In this document: positions 17,164-26,476 of the stretch, one piece after another | Layout of the letters: each line of letters starts with the position of its first letter | Numbering within the stretch: the stretch's first letter is position 1 | NCBI GenBank assembly: GCA_900540365.1 | Contig: UQFN01000009.1 | Location: forward strand, 1 to 64,000 | Reading direction: 5' to 3' | Length of the DNA stretch: 64,000 bases | Source: an uncultured Mollicutes bacterium | GTDB taxonomy: Bacteria; Bacillota_I; Bacilli_A; RFN20; CAG-826 | Program-made: the position numbers and the translations under genes | Notes under the pieces: model-generated | What the model was told of the DNA's origin: nothing | Database searches by the model: none | Seen by the model: only the letters and a program-made list of their open reading frames with translations

Positions 17164-18418
17164 ATTTTCTATGTCCACCAATCTGATTATGTCTTTCTTT
17201 AGCAGTAGAATTTTTTAATAATGAAGAAGCTCTTAAAATACTATTTTTTCCATACTTTTCTTGAATTTCATCAAGAGCTAAATATAAATTTTCAAGCGAA
17301 GCTTCTTTTTCAATATTTTTAAAAATTGAAAGTTGCTTACTTTTTGGTTTACTTAAATTTGTAAAGGAAATATTAATTTGTCTTACTAAAGCTTTTTCAT
17401 CAATATATTTTTCAAATAAATATTTTAAACCTTCAAAAATTTCATCATTATTACTAGTTGGTCTTAATAAATCAACTTGGTGAGCAAAACCACCTTCTTG
17501 AGCAAATGTATATCGAATAAAAAGATGAACTTTTGAAGTTTCTAATTGATTTTTTCTTAATCGTGAAGCTAAATCATCACACATTTCACGAATAATTAAT
17601 AAAACATCATCTTTTTTATAATCTTTCATTAAAACTTGTCCAAGGGACAAGTTTTTATTAATTGGAATATATTTATCTCTTATGTTTGTATTATCAATAC
17701 CATTAGCATGTTCATAAAGTTCTTCACCCATAACGCCTAATTTATCTTTTAACATTTCTTTATCAGCATGAGCTAAATCATAAACATTATATATTCCTAA
17801 AGTATTTAATTGCTTTTCGTAACCTTTAGAAATTCCCCATAATTCACTTAAAGGAGAAATTTTCCATAGTTTTTCCTTAAAATTATCTTTTGTCCAATAG
17901 GCAATGTAGTCTTTAGCATATTTAGCATCATGATCATCAGCAACTTTAGCTAAAAACATATTTGGTCCAATTCCACAAGTTAATGTTAATCCAGTTTTAT
18001 TGAAAATTTCTTTTTGAATATCTTTACATAAAACATCAGGAGCTTTCTTATATAATTTTAAATACGGAGTTAAATCTATAAAAAGTTCATCAATACTATA
18101 AATATGAATATCATCAATTCCAAAGTAATCTAAGAAAATTGAGACAATTTCCGCTGACTTTTTAACATATTTTTCCATTTGTGGAACAGCATATATCATT
18201 CCTGGAATATTAGTTGGCAAGTCTTTTCTTCTACATCTTGAAGGAACTCCTAAAGCTTTTAAAAAAGGAGAAACACTTAATACAATTGTTGACTCCTTTC
18301 TTGAAATATCAGTAACTACTAAAGGAGTAGTAAAAGGATCTAATCCTCTTTCTACGCATTCAAAAGAAGCATAAAATGCTTTAATATCAAATACTGCAAA
18401 ATGTTTATTTTTTTCCAC
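17162..18418 (-). CDS. Y-family DNA polymerase (UvrX/YqjW type)
   Basis: The 418-residue translesion polymerase has catalytic FDIKAFYASFECVERG near the N-terminus and YSIDELFIDLT (second acidic pair). A helix-hairpin region (LWGISKGYEKQLNTLGI) and a little-finger domain follow. The opening matches Firmicute UvrX/YqjW proteins better than DinB. It should copy damaged DNA in the cytoplasm. The start is GTG at 18418, with TATAAT 6 nt upstream, probably another leaderless gene. No LexA box was recognised. Subfamily is inferred. Confidence 0.88.
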   Translation of the reverse strand: MEKNKHFAVFDIKAFYASFECVERGLDPFTTPLVVTDISRKESTIVLSVSPFLKALGVPSRCRRKDLPTNIPGMIYAVPQMEKYVKKSAEIVSIFLDYFGIDDIHIYSIDELFIDLTPYLKLYKKAPDVLCKDIQKEIFNKTGLTLTCGIGPNMFLAKVADDHDAKYAKDYIAYWTKDNFKEKLWKISPLSELWGISKGYEKQLNTLGIYNVYDLAHADKEMLKDKLGVMGEELYEHANGIDNTNIRDKYIPINKNLSLGQVLMKDYKKDDVLLIIREMCDDLASRLRKNQLETSKVHLFIRYTFAQEGGFAHQVDLLRPTSNNDEIFEGLKYLFEKYIDEKALVRQINISFTNLSKPKSKQLSIFKNIEKEASLENLYLALDEIQEKYGKNSILRASSLLKNSTAKERHNQIGGHRK

Positions 18419-18450
18419 CTTTTTATTATAGATTATTTATGATCAAATTA

Positions 18451-18480
18451 AAAAAGATCAATTATAAAATTGATCTTTTA
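18451..18480 (-). terminator. terminator of membrane paralog A
   Basis: A 12-bp stem (AAAAGATCAATT / AATTGATCTTTT) with a 4-nt loop follows the gene at 18501-19193 on the minus strand. A nearly identical hairpin follows paralog B at 19525. Confidence 0.8.
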
Positions 18481-18500
18481 AAATAATATTTTTAAGTGAA

Positions 18501-19193
18501 TTATTCAGTTTTATCTTCTTTTTGCTCTTCTTTAGTTTCAATAGGCTTTTCTTCTTGAGTATTAACATTAGTTATAACTTTATCTAATAAAGATTTATTA
18601 AATATACTTATAATATCAATTGTTAAATTAATTAAATACAAAATAATTAAAAATACTCCAACTAAAATACCCATAGTTGTTGTATTTAAGTAAGAAACAA
18701 GCAATATAATGATAAAAATGAAATCTAAGGCATCAGCCACAATTGCTAAGATTTTTGCTAAACCAGTAGTTAATTTCTTACTATAAAAAACTAAAAATGC
18801 ATTGAAAGCAGAAACAATTAAAAGAAGAATTGCTAAAGTTAATATACCTGCATCAACAACGCCAAAAGAAGTTAAAACTAAAATGAGAGAAATAGCTAGT
18901 ACTGTATAAAAAATAGCAGTAACTTCATAAATTAAACGACCATTGTCATAAGTACCTTTTTTTAATTTTTTAGATTCAAGTGCAGCTAAGACAATACAAG
19001 CTATACAGGCTAAAAGTTCAAGTATAGATGTTGCTAAAATTGCTTCTACGCCTTGAACATTATTCTCACTTAATAATTGAATGGTTTGAGCAAAAGAAAC
19101 GATTGCACCAACTAAATCAAAAGAAAAAATAAATGCTACCAAAAATAATGAGATAAATGATAGCAATGAATAAATTGTAAGTTTATTTTTCAT
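18501..19193 (-). CDS. integral membrane protein, tandem paralog A
   Basis: This 230-residue protein of unknown function has six or so predicted membrane segments, the first being residues about 8-30. It ends in a charged tail (TQEEKPIETKEEQKEDKTE). It is clearly related to its neighbour at 19572-20264: the same KNKLTIYSLLS opening, a similar FNKSLL segment and the same tail. The start at 19193 has AAGGAGG 5 nt upstream; an upstream in-frame ATG at 19220 is unlikely. Neither paralog was recognised as a known family. Confidence 0.75.
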   Translation of the reverse strand: MKNKLTIYSLLSFISLFLVAFIFSFDLVGAIVSFAQTIQLLSENNVQGVEAILATSILELLACIACIVLAALESKKLKKGTYDNGRLIYEVTAIFYTVLAISLILVLTSFGVVDAGILTLAILLLIVSAFNAFLVFYSKKLTTGLAKILAIVADALDFIFIIILLVSYLNTTTMGILVGVFLIILYLINLTIDIISIFNKSLLDKVITNVNTQEEKPIETKEEQKEDKTE

Positions 19194-19209
19194 AATATCC
19201 TCCTTAGAT

Positions 19210-19237
19210 ATTATACTCAATCTATATAGTTTGTAAA
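19210..19237 (-). promoter_or_regulatory. promoter of membrane paralog A
   Basis: On the minus strand: TTTACA (19232-19237), a 16-nt spacer, TATAAT (19210-19215), then AAGGAGG and the ATG at 19193. Confidence 0.65.
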
Positions 19238-19524
19238 ATTTAACATAAGTGATATAAAAAAATAAAGAAATTTTCCTTAACTAAAGTTGTTAAATTTATC
19301 TTTAGTTATATTACTATAAAATAGCTTTTTCTTTCATGTTAAAGAGAAATTCTAATTTAAATCATTTATCTTTTACTACTTAAAAATAGTTTTATAAAAA
19401 AGACTAAGTATATTTCTATTAACCTCAGATATTATTTTTTAAAATTAAAAAAATAAGTTTAGTTTTGCAGACTTTTTTATATATTTTTTGATTTTTATTT
19501 CACGAATTAAATTTTAAAAATATA
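19238..19524. other. AT-rich gap between the tandem paralogs
   Basis: No gene is visible here. The gap holds a 9-bp inverted repeat (TAACTAAAG 19278-19286 with CTTTAGTTA 19300-19308) and a copy of the recurrent intergenic motif. Confidence 0.5.
19461..19500 (+). repeat. recurrent intergenic motif, copy 4
   Basis: AGTTTTGCAGACTTTTTT followed by an A/T stretch and GATTTTTATTTC. It lies between two minus-strand genes and does not directly follow a plus-strand gene. Confidence 0.35.
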
Positions 19525-19554
19525 AAAAAGATCAATTTTGAAATTGATCTTTTT
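19525..19554 (-). terminator. terminator of membrane paralog B
   Basis: The arms AAAAAGATCAATTT and AAATTGATCTTTTT form a strong hairpin with T runs. It is the twin of the hairpin at 18451 and supports duplication of gene plus terminator. Confidence 0.8.
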
Positions 19555-19571
19555 ATAGATAACTTTAAACT

Positions 19572-20264
19572 TTATTCAGCTTTATCTTCTTTTTGTTCTT
19601 CATTAATTTCAAGAGTTTTTTCTTCTTGAGTAGTAGCATTACCTATAGCTTTTTCTAATAATGATTTGTTAAATAAATTTATATTATCAGCTATTAGATT
19701 TATTAATATAATAATAATTAATAAAGAAAAAATTAAGGTATTAATTGGTAATGGATTAGTATTATTAGAAAATACTACAATAACAAAAACAAGATTTAGT
19801 CCATCATTAACAACTATAAATAAATTTCTTGTATTTTCTTTTAATTTATTTTTAAAAAATGCCAAAAAAACATTAAAACATGTTTCAAGTAAAAGTAAAA
19901 TTATTAGTGAAATATAACCTGCAGTAATAATAGTGTCACTTGGTAAAACAAAAATAAAACTTAGCGCTATATAGCAAAAGAAAATTGCATATACTAAATA
20001 AGTTATGCGAATATTATCAAATGTTCCTTTATTAAATTTTCTTGCTTCAAAAGAAGATAAAACAATACAGCCAACAGCAGCAAAGAATTCTAAGAAAGCA
20101 GTGACTAAAATCATATCATAATCACTAACGTTATATAGAGACATAATTTGACTTATTTGAGATATTGCAATAATTGAATCAATTAAAACAATTGTAAAAA
20201 CAAAAAATATTAAAAATATTGATATGTACGATAATAATGAATAAATTGTAAGTTTATTTTTCAT
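19572..20264 (-). CDS. integral membrane protein, tandem paralog B
   Basis: The 230-residue multi-pass membrane protein is the same length as paralog A and has the same opening and Glu/Lys-rich tail. The central segments have diverged more (an FSNNTNPLPINTLIF stretch replaces the A version). An AAGGAG site precedes the ATG, and TATAAT lies further upstream on the minus strand. No enzyme motif is visible, so function is unknown. Confidence 0.72.
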   Translation of the reverse strand: MKNKLTIYSLLSYISIFLIFFVFTIVLIDSIIAISQISQIMSLYNVSDYDMILVTAFLEFFAAVGCIVLSSFEARKFNKGTFDNIRITYLVYAIFFCYIALSFIFVLPSDTIITAGYISLIILLLLETCFNVFLAFFKNKLKENTRNLFIVVNDGLNLVFVIVVFSNNTNPLPINTLIFSLLIIIILINLIADNINLFNKSLLEKAIGNATTQEEKTLEINEEQKEDKAE

Positions 20265-20335
20265 GATTTACTCCTTTATCATTATAATAACAACTTAATA
20301 ATATAAATTAAATAATTTATAATTGTTTTATAAAA

Positions 20336-20654
20336 AAAGAAGTAAATGGAATTATATTAGCAATATTAGCGGCAGTTTTTTTATGCACTTAATCCATTTA
20401 TTGGGGTATTTTTATCTTTTATAATTTTTAAAGAACAAATTAGAGTTCAATATATTATAAGTTTAGTAATTATGCTTTTATCAACAGGAATAATAATTTT
20501 TGATACTTTATTTAAAAGTCATAATCATTTTCATGAACATCAAGTAAGTTATGTTGAAAATGGTGAAGAAAAAACTAAAACTATTACTCATAAACTTTTT
20601 CATTTTCATTTTAATGATGAAGAAAATCATAATCATAAACATTATTTAAAATAA
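20336..20654 (+). pseudogene. remnant of an EamA/DMT-type transporter with His-rich tail
   Basis: The first piece (20336-20392) reads KEVNGIILAILAAVFLCT and then stops. The second piece, in another frame from 20391, reads NPFIGVFLSFIIFKEQ and continues without a stop to 20654. The NPFIGV...FKEQ pattern is typical of the last helices of EamA transporters. The tail after the final helix has many His (SHNHFHEH, HKLFHFHF, HNHKHYLK), as in metal-binding tails. Most of the transporter is missing, so this looks like internal deletion and decay. A 60-codon ORF from 20472 remains open and could still be translated. Confidence 0.6.
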
Positions 20655-20687
20655 ATGTAATTTAAAGATATTTATTAAAAAATAAAA

Positions 20688-20719
20688 ACCTATGATTTTA
20701 AAATCATAGGTATTTTTTT
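20688..20719. terminator. bidirectional terminator
   Basis: A perfect palindrome (ACCTATGATTTT / AAAATCATAGGT) is followed by a T run. It lies between the transporter remnant and the tRNA-Arg 3' end and can serve both strands. Confidence 0.8.
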
Positions 20720-20724
20720 AAAAT

Positions 20725-20801
20725 TGGCGCGCCCAGCAGGAGTCGAACCCGCAACCTCTTGGTTCGTAGCCAAACACTCTATCCAATTGAGCTATGGGCG
20801 C
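20725..20801 (-). tRNA. tRNA-Arg (anticodon ACG)
   Basis: On the minus strand the acceptor arms GCGCCCA and TGGGCGC pair. The anticodon loop CTACGAA gives ACG, read as ICG after editing. The T loop GGTTCGACTCC is present, the discriminator is G, and CCA is encoded. The length is 77 nt. Confidence 0.94.
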
Positions 20802-20886
20802 ATCAATAGATATTTATAATATCACTTTTATTAGCTATGTTAAACAAAAATTGTTATTATTTTAGGAATTTAAATTGATAAGTATA

Positions 20887-20915
20887 TTGAATAACTAAAA
20901 AAGTTTAAATATAAT
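20887..20915 (+). promoter_or_regulatory. promoter of gmk, leaderless start
   Basis: TTGAAT (20887-20892), a 17-nt spacer, and TATAAT (20910-20915). The ATG at 20925 is 9 nt after the -10 box and there is no Shine-Dalgarno sequence. Confidence 0.8.
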
Positions 20916-20924
20916 AATTTCAAT

Positions 20925-21494
20925 ATGAAAGAAGGATTACTTGTTATTTTAAGTGGCCCAAGTGGAGTAGGAAAAGGAACTGTACGTTCAGTTTTAATGA
21001 AGGATAAGTCTTTAAATTTAGTTTATTCGATTTCCTTAACAACTAGGCCTCCACGCATAGGAGAAATTAATGGTAAAGATTATTTCTTTACTACTAAAGA
21101 AAATTTTGAAAAACAATTAAGAGAAGATGGACTTCTTGAATATGCTAAATTTGTAAATAACTATTATGGAACACCAAAAGATTTTGTTGTTGATACATTA
21201 AAAAAAGGAAAAAATGTTCTTTTAGAAATTGAAACAAATGGCGCTAAACAAGTAATGGAAAAATGTAGTGATATAAACTTTGTTTCAATATTCCTTTTAC
21301 CACCTTCTTTTGATGATTTAAAAGTACGTATTACTAATCGTCATACAGAAACAGAAGAAGTTATTAATGAACGTTTAGAAAAAGCGAAAAAAGAAATTAC
21401 TTTAGCTTCTTTGTATCAATATAATGTTGTAAATGATACTCCTGAAAATGCGGCAAACGCAATTAAAGAAATAATTATTAAAAATTCAAAATAA
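20925..21494 (+). CDS. gmk: guanylate kinase
   Basis: The 189-residue kinase phosphorylates GMP to GDP. It has the P-loop LSGPSGVGKGT, the GMP-binding TTRPPRIGEINGKDYFF, and EIETNGAKQV in place of the usual EID.QGA. Length is typical. It overlaps priA at the stop and heads the run of housekeeping genes to 29447. Confidence 0.95.
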   Translation: MKEGLLVILSGPSGVGKGTVRSVLMKDKSLNLVYSISLTTRPPRIGEINGKDYFFTTKENFEKQLREDGLLEYAKFVNNYYGTPKDFVVDTLKKGKNVLLEIETNGAKQVMEKCSDINFVSIFLLPPSFDDLKVRITNRHTETEEVINERLEKAKKEITLASLYQYNVVNDTPENAANAIKEIIIKNSK

Positions 21495-23674
21495 TGTATA
21501 TTTTAAAAGTTTTAGTTGAACATAATACATATTCTTTAAAAGATAGTTTTTATTATGTTTCTAATGAAGAAGTTAAAAAAGGATCACGAGTTAATATTAC
21601 TTTTCATAATCAACATTTAATAGGTTTTGTTGTTGAAACAATTTATCAAGATTTATCACTTGAAGAAATAGAAAATAATCTTGGTTTAAAACTTACTTTT
21701 ATTGATAGCGTGATTGATGATAAACCAATAATTAATGATGAGTTATTTGAGTTAGCTATTAAATTAGCTAAAAATTTATTTGTTCCTTTAATTGGTGTAT
21801 TTCAAGCGATGTTACCGAAAGCATTAAAACCTCAAAGTATTTCTGAAAGAAACAAAGTTAAAATTGCTTATGAAGAATATTTAGAATATTGTCCTAATGA
21901 AAACTTAAAATATACCACTTTTGAGAGAAAAATCCTTTCAAAGTTCGCTATTTTTTCAAAATTACCAAAAAACATGTTTAACAAATCTAAGGCTTTAGAT
22001 TCGTTAATTTCTAAAAAAGTTTTAAAAGTTATAAAAGAAGAGAAATATCGTTATAAGATTGAAAAGATTTATGATTATCATAATCAATTCAAATTAACTG
22101 ACTTTCAATTAAAAGTATATGAAGAAATAATTAATAGTAATGATTTAGTATATTTACTTCATGGAGTTACTGGAAGTGGAAAAACTGAAATTTATATTAA
22201 GTTAATTGAAAAAACTCTTAAGGAAAATAAAAATGCTCTTATTTTAGTTCCTGAAATTGCTTTAACTCCTTTAATGATTTCAAGAATTTCATCTTATTTT
22301 AATGAAGAAATTGCTGTTATACATTCTTCATTAACTCCAGTTCAAAAATACGATGAATATCGTAAAATTAGAGATAATAAAGCTCGCATAGTTATTGGAA
22401 CGCGTAGCGCAATTTTTGCTCCTTTAAGTAATATTGGACTTATTTGTATTGATGAAGAGCATAGTAAAACTTATAAAGATGATAATTTAAGTTATAATGC
22501 AATTGATGTAGCTATTTTAAGAGCAAAATATTATCATGCTAAAGTTATTTTAGGGAGTGCAACTCCATCAATAGAATCAATGTCAAAAGCTAAAGTTGGT
22601 AAATATCATGAAGTTAATCTAGTTTTACGTTATCAAAATGTGGATTTACCAAATGTAGAATTAATTGATACTAAAAATTATATGAATTTTTCATATAAAT
22701 CGAGTGTATTTTCACTAGCTTTAATTAAAGAAATAAAAGAACGTTTAAATAAAAATGAACAAGTTATTTTATTAATAAATAAAAGAGGTTATTCTCATCA
22801 ATTAATGTGTAGAGAGTGTGGATATACTTTTAAATGTCCAACTTGTGGATTAAATTTAACTTATCATAAAGAAACTAATACTTTACGTTGTCATCATTGC
22901 GATTTTAAGATGCAAAAACCAACTAAATGTCCTAATTGTAATTCAAGTTATTTTAGTTACACTGGAATTGGAATTGAAAAAGTTGAAGAAGATTTTAAAA
23001 AGATTTTTAATGTCCCTTATTTAGTTTTAGATGGTGACCGTACTCCAAAAACCCTACAAATCTCAACTATTTTATCAAAATTTTATAAAAAAGAAGCTAA
23101 TGTCTTAATTGGAACACAAATAGTTTCTAAAGGCCATGACTTTGATGATGTGACTTTAGTTGCAATTTTAGATGCTGATGGACTCCTTTCTTATCCTTCT
23201 TATAAAACTAATGAAGATGCTTTTAGCTTAATAGTTCAAACTATAGGAAGAGCAGGAAGAAAAGAAAAAAGAGGCTTAGCTTTAATTCAAACAAGTAATC
23301 CAAATTCTTCATTAATAAATTTTGCAATTAATAATGACTATGAAGGATTTTATAATTATGAAATTTTAAATCGCAAAAGATTTAATAATCCACCATTTTT
23401 TAATGTTTTGGAAATTAAAATTTTATCAAAAAATAATAATTTATTAGATAAGTATGCTGATGATATTTATACTTACCTTAAAATTTTAAACTTACCAATT
23501 ATTATTCATAATTTTTCATTTTCGTTTAAAAATGGACCATTTTTTACTCGTTCAATGTATTTAAAATATAAATCTTTAGAAGAGATTTATCAGGCAATTA
23601 ATAATTTGATAGATACTTTTAAAAGAAAATCTAATCTTACATTAAAAATTAATGTAAATCCCAACGACTATTAA
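21494..23674 (+). CDS. priA: primosomal protein N', replication restart helicase
   Basis: The 726-residue superfamily 2 helicase reloads the replisome at stalled forks. It has the N-terminal DNA-binding domain, Walker A GVTGSGKTE, DEEH (Walker B), GSATPS, and two zinc sites from CRECGYTFKCPTC and CHHCDFKMQKPTKCPNC. C-terminal helicase motifs IGTQIVSKGHDF and QTIGRAGR are intact. It starts at the last base of the gmk stop. The usual fmt gene that follows priA in many Firmicutes is absent. Confidence 0.96.
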   Translation: MYILKVLVEHNTYSLKDSFYYVSNEEVKKGSRVNITFHNQHLIGFVVETIYQDLSLEEIENNLGLKLTFIDSVIDDKPIINDELFELAIKLAKNLFVPLIGVFQAMLPKALKPQSISERNKVKIAYEEYLEYCPNENLKYTTFERKILSKFAIFSKLPKNMFNKSKALDSLISKKVLKVIKEEKYRYKIEKIYDYHNQFKLTDFQLKVYEEIINSNDLVYLLHGVTGSGKTEIYIKLIEKTLKENKNALILVPEIALTPLMISRISSYFNEEIAVIHSSLTPVQKYDEYRKIRDNKARIVIGTRSAIFAPLSNIGLICIDEEHSKTYKDDNLSYNAIDVAILRAKYYHAKVILGSATPSIESMSKAKVGKYHEVNLVLRYQNVDLPNVELIDTKNYMNFSYKSSVFSLALIKEIKERLNKNEQVILLINKRGYSHQLMCRECGYTFKCPTCGLNLTYHKETNTLRCHHCDFKMQKPTKCPNCNSSYFSYTGIGIEKVEEDFKKIFNVPYLVLDGDRTPKTLQISTILSKFYKKEANVLIGTQIVSKGHDFDDVTLVAILDADGLLSYPSYKTNEDAFSLIVQTIGRAGRKEKRGLALIQTSNPNSSLINFAINNDYEGFYNYEILNRKRFNNPPFFNVLEIKILSKNNNLLDKYADDIYTYLKILNLPIIIHNFSFSFKNGPFFTRSMYLKYKSLEEIYQAINNLIDTFKRKSNLTLKINVNPNDY

Positions 23675-23725
23675 TTGAAAAAAATATCCTAATAATCTAT
23701 GATTATTAATGAGCGAGGAAAATGT

Positions 23726-24169
23726 ATGATTACGATATCAATTATTGGCCTAGATCCATACTTAGTAAGACAAATAAGTAAAGAGATGTCAGCTAAGATT
23801 GCTGACATTTATGAAACAACAGTAGATAATATTAATTTTTATTCTCCTGAATGTTTATTTATTCATAATGGTGTAGAGCAAAATACATGGAATGTATTAG
23901 TTAAAGTTAATGCTCCATTAAAAGTAAAAGTAATGGAAAAAGATGCTGCAAAAATTATTCATGAATTTGTTAAAGATGCTTGTGTTAATATGGCAATTGA
24001 ATTTTACTATTATTCACAAGATAATCGTTATGAATTTATTGATAAGGAACATCCACGTTTTATGACTGAAGAAAATACAGTTATTGAAGAAGATGAACCA
24101 TTAGAAGATGGTGAAGAACCATATTTAGGTGATATATTTGAAAATTTTGAGGAAAAAATTAAAGGGTAG
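23726..24169 (+). CDS. DUF1904/tautomerase-like small protein
   Basis: The 147-residue protein opens MITISIIGLDPYLVRQISKE and reads through a compact alpha/beta unit of about 100 residues. It then ends in an acidic tail (EENTVIEEDEPLEDGEEP). The pattern resembles the DUF1904 family of tautomerase-like proteins, but the N-terminal proline expected of active tautomerases is not present. The start at 23726 has GAGG about 8 nt upstream; an in-frame ATG at 23699 has none. It sits 5 nt from the RsmB-like gene. Function unknown. Confidence 0.6.
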   Translation: MITISIIGLDPYLVRQISKEMSAKIADIYETTVDNINFYSPECLFIHNGVEQNTWNVLVKVNAPLKVKVMEKDAAKIIHEFVKDACVNMAIEFYYYSQDNRYEFIDKEHPRFMTEENTVIEEDEPLEDGEEPYLGDIFENFEEKIKG

Positions 24170-24174
24170 AAATT

Positions 24175-25446
24175 ATGGAATTAATGTTTAAAACAGGTGA
24201 AATTATTAAAGAAATACTTCAAGATAGGAAAAATTATTTTGAATTAGTAACAAAAACAGAAAAACAAGAAAATTGGGAACCAAAAGTAAAAGGACAAATT
24301 ATTCAATTAATAGGTTCATTTTTAAGAAACTTTTATTTTATAAAACATATTGAAAAATTTGTTTTTGATACTAAAGACATTAATGTTGTCATTCAAGTTG
24401 GTCTTTATTTTGTAAACAACGCTTATGCTAACGTTATAAGTAAAGCTGAAGCGGATGCTCATTTAAATGAATATTTAAAAAGTATTAAAAAAGATATCTC
24501 TGAAAATCAAAGAAGAGTTTTAAATGATATTTGTAATCAAAAGAAACAATATATGTTCCTTGATTTAAAAAGAGGTTCCACCGCCTACTTTAGTGTTAAA
24601 TATAATTTACCAAGTTGGTTTATTTTAATGATGATTAAACATTATGGAAAAGATGTTGGAATTAAAACATGTCGTGAAATTTCAAGAATGCCAAAACAAT
24701 ATGCGATTTTAAATAGTTTTAAATTATTAAATGGTGATGTTAAAACACTAATTGATAAAGAATTTACCTTAGTTAAAGATAATTTATATCTTTATAACAA
24801 CAAAGTTTCTTTAAGAAAAAACCCTTTAATTAAAGATAAAACTTTATTCCAAATTCAAATTGGATATTTAAAATTAATTCAAGAATTAGAAGATTTAAAA
24901 CATTCAAATGTCTCAATTTATTTAGGTAATAAAAATAATGTTTATTTCCCTTTACTTTCAAAATTTGCTACTGAAGGAAATCACATTTCAATTATTACTA
25001 AACATTTATATGAGAACTATGATTTATTAACTAAAATTAAAGAATATAAAATTAAGAATACTCATTTCTATGAAGGAAATGAAGATGGACTTGATCCATT
25101 CTTAAGCAAAAAACAAGATTTATTCCTATATTTCCCAAATTCTAGTGAATTTGAAAATTTAAGAATTGAACCAGATTATTCAATTTTCTTTGAACAAAAT
25201 TCACTTGATATTTTCATCAAGGAAGAATTAGCATGTTTAGAAAATGTTATTAAACATTTAAACGATAAAGCTACTTTAGTTTATTGTGTTAGAACATTAG
25301 GTAAAAAAGAAACTTCCTTATTAATTGAAGAATTTTTAAAAGCTCATCCTGAATTTGAACTAGTTAAAGAAAAACAATTCTTCCCATATGAAGAAGAAAA
25401 TTCCATACTTTACTATGCAATTTTAAGGAAAAAAGCTAATGACTAA
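24175..25446 (+). CDS. RsmB-like protein lacking methyltransferase motifs
   Basis: The 423-residue protein occupies the place where rsmB (16S rRNA m5C967 methyltransferase) sits between priA and rlmN in many Firmicutes. The layout matches: a NusB-like helical N-terminus, a linker resembling the RsmB pre-catalytic part (NLPSWFILMMIKHYG), and a C-terminal Rossmann-like domain ending EEFLKAHPEFELV like RsmB. The active site is gone. Motif VI (usually YSTC) reads YCVR at 370-373, motif IV (usually DAPCSG) reads YFPNSS at 319-324, and no glycine-rich AdoMet loop is seen. The reading frame is intact and translationally linked to rlmN. It is probably a retained pseudoenzyme, perhaps rRNA-binding. 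Confidence 0.7.
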   Translation: MELMFKTGEIIKEILQDRKNYFELVTKTEKQENWEPKVKGQIIQLIGSFLRNFYFIKHIEKFVFDTKDINVVIQVGLYFVNNAYANVISKAEADAHLNEYLKSIKKDISENQRRVLNDICNQKKQYMFLDLKRGSTAYFSVKYNLPSWFILMMIKHYGKDVGIKTCREISRMPKQYAILNSFKLLNGDVKTLIDKEFTLVKDNLYLYNNKVSLRKNPLIKDKTLFQIQIGYLKLIQELEDLKHSNVSIYLGNKNNVYFPLLSKFATEGNHISIITKHLYENYDLLTKIKEYKIKNTHFYEGNEDGLDPFLSKKQDLFLYFPNSSEFENLRIEPDYSIFFEQNSLDIFIKEELACLENVIKHLNDKATLVYCVRTLGKKETSLLIEEFLKAHPEFELVKEKQFFPYEEENSILYYAILRKKAND

Positions 25447-26476
25447 TCTTTTTTCATATTCGTTACCAAAACTTGAAGATCTGATGCTTTTTATTGGGCA
25501 AAAAAAGTATCGAGCGACACAAATTTTTAAATGGATTTATGAAAAAAGAGTTACTAATTTTGATGAAATGAGCGATGTTTCGCTTAGTTTTCGCGAATTT
25601 TTAAAAGATAATTATACTTTAGATAAACCAAAAATTTTTAAAAAACAAGTTTCAAGTGATGGGACAATTAAACTTCTTTTAGAATTAAAAGATGGCAATA
25701 AAATTGAAACTGTCTTAATGCGATATAATTATGGAAATGTAGCTTGTGTTTCAAGTGAAGTTGGCTGCAATATGGGGTGCTGTTTTTGTGCTAGTGGTTT
25801 ATTAAAAAAGAAACGCGAGTTAACTGTAGATGAATTAGTTGGCCAAGTTTTAGTCCTTGATGATTTATTAAAAAGTGAGAATAAAAGAGTCACTCATGTT
25901 GTTGTAATGGGAACTGGTGAGCCATTTGATAATTATGATAACGTTTTAGATTTTATACGTATTTTAAATCATCCTCATGGTTTGGCAATTGGAGCAAGAC
26001 ACATTACTGTTTCAACTTGTGGAATAGTTGATAAGATTAAAAAATATGCTCATGAAGGATTACAAATAAATTTAGCAATCTCCTTACATGCTCCTAACGA
26101 TCAATTAAGAAATAAAATTATGCCAATTAATTTTAAATATAATTTAACTGAATTAATGGAAGCAGTAAAATATTATGAAAAAGTTGCTAATCGCCGTGTA
26201 ACTTTTGAATATATCTTGTTAAAAGGAGTTAATGATTCTAAAGAAAATGCTTTAGAACTAGTTAATTTAATTAAAGGAACATTAGCTTATGTAAATTTAA
26301 TTCCTTTTAATCCGGTAGAAGAATTAAAATATAAGAGAAGTGATTCAAAAACTGTACATCAATTTTTAGATATTTTGATGAAAAATAATGTAACCGCAAC
26401 AATAAGAAAAGAATTTGGTACGGATATTGATGCTGCTTGTGGACAATTGAGGGCAAAAAATGAAAAAAAAGTTTAA
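25439..26476 (+). CDS. rlmN: dual-specificity RNA methyltransferase RlmN
   Basis: The 345-residue radical SAM enzyme methylates adenine C2 in 23S rRNA (A2503) and in tRNAs. The iron-sulfur cluster cysteines are Cys110, Cys114 and Cys117 (CNMGCCFC). GTGEPFDNYDNV, ISLHAPND and the C-terminal region FGTDIDAACGQLR with the catalytic Cys follow. Length is typical. It overlaps the RsmB-like gene by 8 nt and prpC by 17 nt. Confidence 0.95.
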   Translation: MTNLFSYSLPKLEDLMLFIGQKKYRATQIFKWIYEKRVTNFDEMSDVSLSFREFLKDNYTLDKPKIFKKQVSSDGTIKLLLELKDGNKIETVLMRYNYGNVACVSSEVGCNMGCCFCASGLLKKKRELTVDELVGQVLVLDDLLKSENKRVTHVVVMGTGEPFDNYDNVLDFIRILNHPHGLAIGARHITVSTCGIVDKIKKYAHEGLQINLAISLHAPNDQLRNKIMPINFKYNLTELMEAVKYYEKVANRRVTFEYILLKGVNDSKENALELVNLIKGTLAYVNLIPFNPVEELKYKRSDSKTVHQFLDILMKNNVTATIRKEFGTDIDAACGQLRAKNEKKV

